In this document: in pieces, positions 28,201 through 35,364 of the stretch
Position numbering within the stretch: the stretch's first letter is position 1
How the letters are laid out: each line of letters starts with the position of its first letter
Source: Rhodothermales bacterium
Lineage (GTDB): Bacteria; Bacteroidota; Rhodothermia; Rhodothermales; Bin80
Length of the DNA stretch: 64,000 bases
Direction: 5' to 3'
NCBI GenBank assembly: GCA_958296045.1
Contig: CATQHT010000001.1
Location: 310,001 to 374,000 of the forward strand
Program-made: the position numbers and the translations under genes
The notes under the pieces: model-generated
What the model was told of the DNA's origin: nothing
The model's input: the letters and a program-made list of their open reading frames with translations, nothing else
Databases searched by the model: none

Positions 28201-28698
28201 CGTACGGTACTCGTGGCATGGAATGAGGGTACGGCCCCGCCGTACGACCGGCCATTGCCAGAGTCAGGGACGGTCTTTCTTATTCAGACCAACAAGAGCA
28301 ATCAGCCGGGGGACAAGTATGCCTTTTCTACGGACGGATACGGGGCGGTGCAGCCGGAAGGTGACCGGGCCCTTGAGCGTCTGGACGAGATCGGCATCGT
28401 ACCCAATCCGTACAAGGGTGCTTCTGATTACGAGGTCAGCCAGCTGACCAACGAGGTTCGTTTCACCAACATGCCGGATGTGGCGACCATTCGCGTGTTC
28501 ACGCTTAACGGCACGTTGGTGAAGACGATTGAGAAGAGGTCACCGGGTATTGCCACGATATCGTGGGACATGGTGACAGACTTCAACCTGCCGATTGCGA
28601 GTGGGCTGTACCTGATTCATGTTACGGTACCTGATGTGGGCGAGAAGGTGCTGAAGTTTGGGGTCATCAAGAAGCGCGTCCAGCTTAACACGTATTAG
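25210..28698 (+). CDS. Large secreted protein with T9SS-type C-terminal domain (copy B)
   Basis: 1162 aa paralogue of the 20289 product with the same architecture: signal peptide (MYPFVRKSWMALCALLSVVV to VAAQQ), LDINNVRARVFNNGNLFWRG, an Asp-rich loop NNGLDDDDDGVVDEEEGE, an FN3-like region and the same sorting-type C-terminus. The first 470 residues differ throughout from copy A, whereas residues from about 471 on are identical apart from one position (PVAR in place of PVTR). Diverged N-termini with identical C-termini point to gene conversion or a very recent segmental duplication. The N-terminal half probably sets ligand or surface specificity; that is inference. Confidence 0.8.
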   Translation: MYPFVRKSWMALCALLSVVVPEVAAQQTGTCTSPLSEEYLDINNVRARVFNNGNLFWRGSPSVYEVPDGGGVSAIFNSGIWVGGLVGDELRVAAARYGNYQFWAGPLDDEGAPPDDCSVYDRMYKVSRGDIIEYDAMGSAEPDLRDWPTGLGAPTLAPPNNGLDDDDDGVVDEEEGELVIVIGQPLASRVGRVIDLAGGERPAILGDQSIWWIMNDRGNEHLLPGGDTPPVGLEVHAMAFAFNAAGPMGDATFYKYDLFYKGSDALREAYMAVYSDPDLGHYQDDWIGSDTIRGIGFVWNADNDDEGGSGYGTPPPALGYDFVQGPIVPSPGDTATVSGVRVPDFRNLGMSVFGYYSSSLGPTSEPNNAVEYYNYMQGRWADGQRFTYGGDGRSYSQDSVDHVFPGDVGNSLETCQFWSECNVDGLGLVNIKSDRVFFISSGPFTINQGDYQQIVFGIIWARGENNHNSVTAMKQADELAQAAFDVNFEVPGPPDPPMLVATPADEAVILEWSYSPLSNNYLNSYSAEDPFTPDDDKDYLFEGYDVIQYENVLDDVGRVIATFDVPNGVMRVIDGFPGEPSEVTATGSDNGVVNSYTVSGLTNYKTYHFAVQAYAYNAPSFPKVYRGPVARVSVVPTIPTRDVSDAAQALMGGSAPDFVAEAIVSVGDGEVYARVVNPVRMLNATYTVDFYEHDFGKNNAAVIAAAEDGVVDPMGPDALTKVQDVAEVAITYNISRNDEPLFVGSDIPFAAPLGQGVFSADGLTFDVLGPSAGFKDFHVTANADGVLDPSDYAAWGWAGMPDPRGYVVGFRGYQQVSGAVWGYHAGGGAEQNNTYPSYGPASNGNSFLGRTMRGGALYPFLGVWDYEQRFSEDCVDGMDGTIDVDNDCLAFREYSDDAIMEMPFTLWRVGVDTPDDPSDDIQMVPIICDSNTCGGGNEHDAYDIGGDHGASSGNNDPLTDWIYWNLPSDASPGSAGYKDFFTQLDGGTVSAYTQVIARTVLVAWNEGTAPPYDRPLPESGTVFLIQTNKSNQPGDKYAFSTDGYGAVQPEGDRALERLDEIGIVPNPYKGASDYEVSQLTNEVRFTNMPDVATIRVFTLNGTLVKTIEKRSPGIATISWDMVTDFNLPIASGLYLIHVTVPDVGEKVLKFGVIKKRVQLNTY

Positions 28699-28796
28699 CG
28701 AGGCCGTGCGGGTCCCCGACAGCGGGGACCCGCACAACCTTAGAAAACCAATTCCTTTCAACGACGAGGGACAACTGCTATGAAAACTCTGACTAC
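26617..28796 (+). repeat. 2180-bp direct repeat, copy 2
   Basis: Second copy of 21699-23878. It ends 17 bases into the gene at 28780, so that gene begins with the same MKTLTT codons and upstream region as the PorV-like gene. Confidence 0.9.
28706..28735 (+). terminator. Perfect hairpin after the large secreted protein gene (copy B)
   Basis: Identical to the hairpin at 23788-23817, carried by the direct repeat: 12-bp stem, loop GACAGC, no T-run. Confidence 0.6.
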
Positions 28797-29937
28797 AGAG
28801 CTGGCACGCAGCCCTGCAAGTCGCTACGAAGCAGCAAGGTGTGCTTATGCCTCTCCCATCTGTCCGCGGACTTGTCTTGCATGGGGGAAATGCTTTGTGC
28901 TTTACGCCGTTGTGCTTGTTCAGTTGTCGTCTGTTTCAATCGCCAGCTCGCAGCCTGCTGATTCCGAGCAACTAGCGCATTTCGAGTGGGTCAGGACGAT
29001 TAAGCTTTCCGACCCGAATGGCGTGCATCCAGACAGCTTGCTGATCTCGGAAATCAAAAGTCTGGATGTGGGCCCCGATGGCCGTATGCTTGTCGTTGAT
29101 TTGCTCGGAGGGCAAGCATTGCTGTTCGGTCCAGCCGGAGAACTTCTGGTCTTGCTTGATCCCTCCGTTTGTCATCCAGGATTTGAGGTTCGGCCTGTGA
29201 ATGCGAGGTTCTTAGGAAGCGAGTCCATCTTTCTAAACAACGCTGGTCCATGGGGATACCGGTTCACGTCAGATGGGAGGTGCTTGGGCAGTGTTGATAC
29301 GGACTATGCCATGGTTGTGCACAGCGGATTCCAGGATGTAGACGAGCAAGGGGATTTGTTTGGTCTGTATCGATTCCCGGACAAGCAGGTTATCAGGCAC
29401 ATGGATACCAGTGGTAAGACCGTGAGTGAGTTCGTCTTGCCTCCTAGCGCTTACCCGATTGCTATCGACCGGATTGGCATGGGTGGCTTGGTGGTAGATG
29501 ATTCCCACATATTCTATGCTGGATCGGTGGAAAGAGAGATATTGAAATTGACGCGTGACGGTACTGTCGTAGCTAGGATGTCACACCGAAGCCGTTGGTT
29601 TCGTGATGTAAGGAAAGATCTTCCAGACCCTAAAACCGATGGCACTCAGGCGTTTGTGACGGCCTCTGGTGCTCTGTTTGGGAACACTACGCTTATAGTT
29701 GACCTTTTCGAACTCTCTAGCGAGACTTTGCTGGTTCAGTACAGCAATGGATCTAGAGGTTCAGGCTACCAAGTCTTTACCAAGGAAGGAGTTGTCGTCG
29801 CACAGGAGCTCGGCGTACGCCATCGATTCCTGCATGGAAGCAACGGATTGGTCTACCGCGTGGTTCAGCCCGACCTAGACGACGCTGGCCAGTTGCCCAA
29901 CCCTTATATCGAGGTTTACGAATTCGTCGTACCGTAG
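28780..29937 (+). CDS. Secreted 6-bladed beta-propeller protein with a start borrowed from the PorV-like gene
   Basis: 385 aa. The first six residues and the upstream leader are identical to the PorV-like gene because they lie in the direct repeat; the sequence then diverges. A hydrophobic signal segment appears late, at about 46-62 (CFVLYAVVLVQLSSVSIASS), after an odd, Cys/Ala-rich stretch. This suggests that the original start was internal and the present N-terminus is a fusion product. The mature part has repeats of propeller type: KSLDVGPDGRMLVVDLLGGQ, YRFTSDGRCLGSVDTD, ILKLTRDGTVVARM. Such NHL/6-blade proteins are common in Bacteroidota, with no assigned enzyme activity. The terminus EVYEFVVP has no sorting domain. 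Confidence 0.65.
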   Translation: MKTLTTELARSPASRYEAARCAYASPICPRTCLAWGKCFVLYAVVLVQLSSVSIASSQPADSEQLAHFEWVRTIKLSDPNGVHPDSLLISEIKSLDVGPDGRMLVVDLLGGQALLFGPAGELLVLLDPSVCHPGFEVRPVNARFLGSESIFLNNAGPWGYRFTSDGRCLGSVDTDYAMVVHSGFQDVDEQGDLFGLYRFPDKQVIRHMDTSGKTVSEFVLPPSAYPIAIDRIGMGGLVVDDSHIFYAGSVEREILKLTRDGTVVARMSHRSRWFRDVRKDLPDPKTDGTQAFVTASGALFGNTTLIVDLFELSSETLLVQYSNGSRGSGYQVFTKEGVVVAQELGVRHRFLHGSNGLVYRVVQPDLDDAGQLPNPYIEVYEFVVP

Positions 29938-30360
29938 TCCATGGAAGCTATGGAGAGTGGGCTAAAATTAGTGAAAACGTGGCAGGGGGTAGAAGGGAAT
30001 ATTGGGGTTTGGTAGTCGGGTTCTGGCCAGCGGGGGTTATCGCATACCGTGGCATGCCAGAAGATCTTACAGATTGAAGACGGGTACATGAGTATAGGCC
30101 AAGCTGAGACGTACGCCATATGCAGGTGTACTGTGCCCCTTAGCATACCTGGCGGCGACCGCCGAAAGAGTTTCGGCGGAACTCCTTCCGATGAGTTCGC
30201 GCGCGTCTACGAAGAGCGTGGCTGACAGGCCTTGGCTTCGTTGCCAGACTAAGGCAAGCCCAGGGGACAAAAATGTGCCATAAGTCTTGGCACATGCCGA
30301 TCCGTGAACATTGTGCTGACGTTTGCGTCAGATTGGCACTGAAACAGAGGGTCTAGGCTC
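29938..30360. other. Intergenic region with three hairpins
   Basis: 423 bp before the TPR lipoprotein gene. No convincing gene. It holds a perfect hairpin at 30159-30179, another at 30274-30294 (TGTGCCA, 7-base loop, TGGCACA) and a small one at 30317-30330 (TGACG TTTG CGTCA). The last two sit within 90 bases of the start codon and would be in the 5' leader if transcription starts upstream of them. Confidence 0.45.
30159..30179 (+). terminator. Perfect 9-bp hairpin in the 29938-30360 gap
   Basis: CCGCCGAAA, loop GAG, TTTCGGCGG. It lies 222 bases after the beta-propeller gene stop. No T-run follows. It could be a terminator-like or processing structure. Confidence 0.4.
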
Positions 30361-31614
30361 ATGAACAGGTGTTTCCATCGAGGGGGCTTGCTGGTCGTCA
30401 TTGTCTTGTGCGCTGGGTTCGCCAAGTGCGGGAGCAACCCGAATCTGGAGGGGGCGAGGCTGGATCTGGGGAGCAAAGACTACAACCGCGCTCTGGAGAA
30501 CGTTGGAAAGGCGTTGGAGGCAGACCCCAACAGCAGCGAGGCCCTTATGCTGAAAGGGGACATTCTAAGAGAAATTGTACGGGAGACAAGGGACAGCGAG
30601 GAGCGGCTGGCATATGTACGGGAGATGGCGGGCGCATACCGGAGTGCCAGCGAATTGGACCAGGTACGTGGGGCGGAAATCGAACGAAACTTGCTGTTCG
30701 CGTACCTGCAGGAATTCAATCGGGGCATAGAGGACTACAGCAGTGCACAGCACGCTGAAGCGGAGCTTGCATCCGAGGCATTTTCGGAAGCGGCTGCGCG
30801 CTTTCATGGTGCGGCACTCCTAATGCCTGACTCGGTGGCCGCTTATGTGAATGAGGCATTCGCCCACCATAGTGGCGGAGCATTTTCCAGAGCCGTCGAA
30901 GCCTACGAGGCGGCATTGGCCCTTGGACATACATCGCGGCAGCTGTACGTCTACATGGCGCGGATGCTTGAGTTGATGGCTGACCAGGTGACAGGTCAGG
31001 AGGAGCGTATCGCATTATACCGCCGTGCGGCGCGGGTAACCGACGCGGCACTTGAGCAATATCCGCAAGACCCTGAATTGGGGGACATGTCGCTCAACTT
31101 TTACGCGCTGGCGGATAAGCCGGAGGTAGCGCTTGCGCATTTTGGAAACATGCAAGCTGAAAAGAGCACCGATCCGGTGTTCTGGTACAACTATGGTACG
31201 CTGCTGCTGCGAACGGGTGACTACCCTGAGGCTGTGCGTAAACTGATGGAGGCGATCCGCCTGGATCCAGAGTACACGAAAGCCCGATTCAATCTGGGCG
31301 CGGCCATGGTTAATAGAGCGAGGGTGCTTGCCCAAACGGAAGAGGCTATCCGAGATTCTCTCGACATGATGAAACGAGAGGATATACGGGCCGGCAGAAC
31401 AAGGCTCGAGGGTCGGCAACAGAGAGTGAGTGCGGACCGCGAAACTCTGCTCCAGAATGCGATCGAACATCTCTTGGTGGCCAGGGTTCAGGCAGAGGAT
31501 GCGCTCGAGGATCCGACAAGTATCTGTAAAGCGCTTTACCGTGCATACGGGCAGGCCAACCGGCGCTCTGATGCCGAGGCCGTGGCGTCATGCGCAGGAA
31601 TTGGCGGTTCTTGA
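30361..31614 (+). CDS. TPR-repeat lipoprotein
   Basis: 417 aa. The N-terminus MNRCFHRGGLLVVIVLCAGF followed by AKCGSN looks like a lipoprotein signal with Cys near residue 23, though the lipobox (GFAKC) is not classical. Tetratricopeptide repeats follow: YNRALENVGKALEADPNSSE near 40, FSRAVEAYEAALALGHTS near 177, and DYPEAVRKLMEAIRLDPEYT near 287 with KARFNLGAAMVNRA after it. TPR proteins serve as scaffolds; this one would sit on the periplasmic face of a membrane. The C-terminal 90 residues are helical and charged without TPR consensus. The next gene, an amino-acid enzyme, starts 78 bp later; no functional link is evident. Confidence 0.75.
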   Translation: MNRCFHRGGLLVVIVLCAGFAKCGSNPNLEGARLDLGSKDYNRALENVGKALEADPNSSEALMLKGDILREIVRETRDSEERLAYVREMAGAYRSASELDQVRGAEIERNLLFAYLQEFNRGIEDYSSAQHAEAELASEAFSEAAARFHGAALLMPDSVAAYVNEAFAHHSGGAFSRAVEAYEAALALGHTSRQLYVYMARMLELMADQVTGQEERIALYRRAARVTDAALEQYPQDPELGDMSLNFYALADKPEVALAHFGNMQAEKSTDPVFWYNYGTLLLRTGDYPEAVRKLMEAIRLDPEYTKARFNLGAAMVNRARVLAQTEEAIRDSLDMMKREDIRAGRTRLEGRQQRVSADRETLLQNAIEHLLVARVQAEDALEDPTSICKALYRAYGQANRRSDAEAVASCAGIGGS

Positions 31615-31692
31615 AGTTGGGTGCGGCTGGCAAATGGTCCAAGAGATAGATGGGCGCCAGCGTAGGTTGATCGGGAGCACATCGGGCATGGC

Positions 31693-32850
31693 ATGAAACG
31701 GGCTTGGAGATTCGCTACGCAGGCTGTACACGCGGGAAGCGGCCCAGATGTGCACTCCGGCGCTGTAATGATGCCGATCTACCAGAGCTCCACATTTGCC
31801 CAGTCGGAGCCTGGCATACCTCGGAGCTACGAGTACGGACGTGTGTCGAATCCGACACGTACGGCGCTCGAGCAGAACTTAGCAGCACTCGAAGGTGCGA
31901 CGCACGGCATCGCCTTTGCCTCGGGCCTCGCCGCCGCGGACGCTATATTGAAATGCCTGCGTCCCGGCGATCATGTGCTTTGCTCTAACGACCTGTACGG
32001 TGGCAGCTACCGCCTATTAAGAAGCGTGTATGGGCCACTGGGGATTCGCTCTTCGTTCGTTGACATGCGAGATGTGGATCGTGTGGGGCGTGCCATTGGG
32101 CCGAATACCAAGCTGTTTTGGCTGGAGACACCGGGGAATCCATTGCTGCACGTGATCGACATCGCGGCGACCGCGCAGGTGGCCAAGCGGCATGGCGCCC
32201 ACGTTGTGGTTGATAACACGTTTGCTACGCCGTTCTTGCAGCGCCCGCTGGAGCTGGGGGCGGACCTGGTGCTGCATTCTACGACGAAGTATGTGGGTGG
32301 CCATTCCGACGTGATCGGCGGTGCCATTTGTACGAATAACGCGCAATGGGAGACGAGACTTCGGTTTCAGGTGAAATGTGCCGGGGCCGTTCCCGGGCCG
32401 ATGGATTGCTTTCTTCTGCTACGTGGGGCCAAGACGCTACATGTGAGGATGGAACGTCACTGTGCAAATGCACGGCACTTGGCCGCCTTTCTCGGGCAGC
32501 ACCCAAAGGTTGATCGGGTGTACTATCCAGGGCTCGCATCGCACCCAGGCTATGAGGTAGCCAAACACCAGATGTCGGACTTCGGGGGGATGATCGCGTT
32601 TACGCTAATGGCCGCAACGCTCGAAGATACGCTGCGCGTACTTGCAGGCTGCGAGGTGTTTACGCTGGCAGAGAGTCTGGGAGGGGTAGAAAGCCTGATT
32701 GGGCATCCGGCAACGATGACGCATGCCTCCATCCCGCGTGAGGAGCGCATAGCCGCGGGTCTGGGTGACAACGTGCTGCGGTTGTCGGTCGGCCTGGAAG
32801 ATGTCCGCGACTTGGAAAACGACCTCGCTGCTGCGCTTGCCACGGCGTAA
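31693..32850 (+). CDS. metB: Cystathionine gamma-synthase / gamma-lyase family PLP enzyme
   Basis: 385 aa, the standard length for the Cys/Met metabolism PLP family. Motifs: MPIYQSSTFAQ near 26, SYEYGRVSNPTRTALEQNLA near 42, ASGLAAADAILKCLRPGDHV, LYGGSYRLL, WLETPGNPLLHVIDI, VDNTFATPFLQRPLELGADL, and the PLP-binding lysine in HSTTKYVGGHSDVIGG near 200. ESLGGVESLIGHPATMTHAS near the C-terminus is also conserved. The family includes cystathionine gamma-synthase, gamma-lyase and homocysteine-forming enzymes that sequence alone separates poorly; gamma-synthase or lyase is most likely. It is cytoplasmic and is transcribed convergently to the E1 dehydrogenase gene. Confidence 0.85.
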   Translation: MKRAWRFATQAVHAGSGPDVHSGAVMMPIYQSSTFAQSEPGIPRSYEYGRVSNPTRTALEQNLAALEGATHGIAFASGLAAADAILKCLRPGDHVLCSNDLYGGSYRLLRSVYGPLGIRSSFVDMRDVDRVGRAIGPNTKLFWLETPGNPLLHVIDIAATAQVAKRHGAHVVVDNTFATPFLQRPLELGADLVLHSTTKYVGGHSDVIGGAICTNNAQWETRLRFQVKCAGAVPGPMDCFLLLRGAKTLHVRMERHCANARHLAAFLGQHPKVDRVYYPGLASHPGYEVAKHQMSDFGGMIAFTLMAATLEDTLRVLAGCEVFTLAESLGGVESLIGHPATMTHASIPREERIAAGLGDNVLRLSVGLEDVRDLENDLAAALATA

Positions 32851-32969
32851 AAAGAGCAGGCTTCACTCGACGCAGCGAAACTGCAGAATGCGCCAGCCAA
32901 TGGATTGTGCGCTGTCTTGTGCACTGTCTTGTGCACTGTGATACCGCAGTACAGCCCGTCTCCGCGGAC

Positions 32970-35147
32970 CTAGTAACGGAGAAGTTTGCGCGTGGCAGCT
33001 AGAATGTCATGCTCCTGCGGTAAGATGGTGTGCTCCAGCGGATGGGCAAAAGCCACATAAGAGAATGCGCTAGCAACGCGCCGAACAGGCGCATCCAGGT
33101 ACTCAAAGGAGTGGTCAGCTATCTGTGCACAGATCTCGGCTCCGAATCCTCCAAATTCGTGATCCTCGTGCACAACCAGCACGCGATTGGTGCGTCTGAC
33201 CGATGCAGTCACAGATTCCATGTCCACCGGCATGATGGAGCGCAGATCGATCACCTCGATGGACGCATCCATCGATCGAGCCAACGCGCGGGCCACGTTA
33301 AGGCATTTGTGCACCATGTAGCCATAGGTCACAATGGTCAGGTCGCGACCGGTGCGGCATGTCCGGGCCTTCCCAAACGGCAGCACATATGCATCGCCAG
33401 GCTCTGGAGTTCTGGCTGCCGCCGATCGGTATAGGGCCTTGTGTTCTAGAAATAAGACGGGATCCTGTCCGCGAATCGCGGCTTTCAGAAGCCCTTTTGC
33501 ATCTGCGGCAGTCGCAGGCAATACCACGCGCAGTCCCGGCATATGCGCAAAGATGCCTTCGACATTCTGGGAATGGCACAGCCCCCCGTGGATGTACCCG
33601 CCTACAGGCACACGAATCACCATTGGACAGCTCCAGTCATCGTTGGACCGGTAACGTAAGGATGATACCTGGCTGCGCAACTGCTGCATCGCAGGCCAGA
33701 TGTAGTCCGCAAACTGGATCTCGATGACAGGCTTGAATCCAGCCACGCTGAGACCCACAGCTGTACCCACAATTGAGGCCTCCGCAAGTTGTGTATTGAA
33801 GCAACGGTCCTTGCCAAATCGCGCGGTAAGATTCCTTGTTGCCGTAAATACGCCGCCTTTCGGACCGGCGACGTCTTCTCCATAGACGAGCACCGAGTCG
33901 TCGCGCTGCATTTCCTCATGCAGCGCATGGTTAATGGCGTCAACCATGACCACGGGAGGCCCTGCTGCAGGCTCGACGGGGACGGAAGCAGACTCCTTAC
34001 CTTCAAAATAGACGTACGAGGTGGCGGTAGCCGGCTCTGGGTCGGACTGTTGTTCCGCCCAGGCAGCAGCGGCGTTGATCTCCTCGTGCAGCTCCTGGCG
34101 CATAGCATCGACCTCCGTAACGGTCAGGATACCTGCATCCAACAAAGCACCCTCCATCTTGACGATCGGATCGACGGAGCGGGCCTGCGTAAGCTCCACC
34201 TCAGTCCGATACTTCAAGTGGTTGTCAGACGATGAGTGCGGAAACAGGCGCACCACATCAGTTACCAGACAGACGGGTCCGTTGCCAGCTCGCAGGTAAT
34301 CGATGGCCGCTTTGGCAACCGCATACACCTTGAAAAAGTCCGTGCCGTCCACCCGGTAGCGCACCAGTCCCTCGTATCCCGCTGCAAGCTTGTAGGGTGT
34401 GCCGCCCGCCGTCTGGTCCGAGACATGAACCGAGATAGCATACTGATTATCCTGGACGAGAAACAGCACCGGAGCCCTGCTCCGAGTAGCCCAGTTTAGG
34501 GCCTCATGAAAATCACCCTGGGAGGTTGCACCGTCGCCGCTGGAGCAAAGTACATAGGCGCCACCACCCCGACGTTGCACGGCCAACCCCATGCCCAGCG
34601 CCGGCAGATACTGGGAGCCTACTGAGCTGCATACCGAAAACACCTGCCGCCTCCGGGAGCAGAAATGCTGGGGCATTTGCCTTCCACCGGAATTGGTTCC
34701 GCTGGCTTTGGACAAATGGTCAAGAAGCGTGTCACGGACGCTCTGGCCTAGCATCAGCGCCAGCACTAAGTCCCGGTAATAGGGGGTGAACCAGTCTGAA
34801 CCCGGATGGGAGAGCAACCCAAGAGCCGCCTGCGCAGCTTCGTGCCCCGCGCATCCGATGTGAAAAAATCCTTTGCCCTGCTTGAGCAGCGCCAGCATCT
34901 TGTGATCCAAGCGGCGTGCCGTCAGCATGGTCCGAAATACACGCACCAAGGTGGCCCGGTCAAACTCTGTTGGCCCAACAGGGTGTACCTGCAGCCCAGC
35001 GCCTGTGATGCCGTCGCTGGCTAATGACGGCCGAGGTGCTTCCCCGTTACTTCCGTTGTTGCGCGCTTCATGCCCGGTACCAGACGGTCGAAGCGGCTTA
35101 GCTCTTGTTGGATCGTGGAAACCTTCCTCCATCAATGTAATGCTCAC
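32970..35147 (-). CDS. 2-oxoacid dehydrogenase E1 component, alpha and beta subunits fused
   Basis: 725 aa. The alpha part (about 60-390) has RRLDHKMLALLKQGKGFFHI, CAGHEAAQAALGLL, and the ThDP motif SSGDGATSQGDFHEALN ending in VQDNQYAIS. The beta part (about 400-725) has MVDAINHALHEEM, LVYGEDVAGPKGGVF, NTQLAEASIVGTAVGLS, FADYIWPAMQQL, and VGGYIHGGLCHSQNVEG. This is the single-chain E1 found in many Bacteroidota and acts with E2 and E3 to oxidise branched-chain 2-oxoacids (or pyruvate) to acyl-CoA. No E2/E3 gene is adjacent, so the substrate is open; the beta sequence resembles the branched-chain type. The first 50 residues are a low-complexity leader and the start could be internal. Confidence 0.88.
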   Translation of the reverse strand: MSITLMEEGFHDPTRAKPLRPSGTGHEARNNGSNGEAPRPSLASDGITGAGLQVHPVGPTEFDRATLVRVFRTMLTARRLDHKMLALLKQGKGFFHIGCAGHEAAQAALGLLSHPGSDWFTPYYRDLVLALMLGQSVRDTLLDHLSKASGTNSGGRQMPQHFCSRRRQVFSVCSSVGSQYLPALGMGLAVQRRGGGAYVLCSSGDGATSQGDFHEALNWATRSRAPVLFLVQDNQYAISVHVSDQTAGGTPYKLAAGYEGLVRYRVDGTDFFKVYAVAKAAIDYLRAGNGPVCLVTDVVRLFPHSSSDNHLKYRTEVELTQARSVDPIVKMEGALLDAGILTVTEVDAMRQELHEEINAAAAWAEQQSDPEPATATSYVYFEGKESASVPVEPAAGPPVVMVDAINHALHEEMQRDDSVLVYGEDVAGPKGGVFTATRNLTARFGKDRCFNTQLAEASIVGTAVGLSVAGFKPVIEIQFADYIWPAMQQLRSQVSSLRYRSNDDWSCPMVIRVPVGGYIHGGLCHSQNVEGIFAHMPGLRVVLPATAADAKGLLKAAIRGQDPVLFLEHKALYRSAAARTPEPGDAYVLPFGKARTCRTGRDLTIVTYGYMVHKCLNVARALARSMDASIEVIDLRSIMPVDMESVTASVRRTNRVLVVHEDHEFGGFGAEICAQIADHSFEYLDAPVRRVASAFSYVAFAHPLEHTILPQEHDILAATRKLLRY

Positions 35148-35364
35148 GGGATGGGCCGCGCGGTCGGCCGCACGGCATCTGCCGCCGATGTGCCTGTCAT
35201 GAGCACCCGAACGTAAACTACGTCAATGCGGCGAATTGGTTCCTTGGATACAATCCGTCCATCGCCACGGCTGGTCCTGAAGACTTAGCCAACGGCGTCT
35301 GAGGTTTGCATTAGCACGCAGAACCTTGTCACTTGCCAGGACGGATCCATATGGTACAGGCCCA

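Noticed and set aside
32910-32940. Tandem 12-bp repeat (TGTCTTGTGCAC twice) between metB and the E1 gene
   Set aside because: Only two units; too short to call a repeat array or regulatory element.
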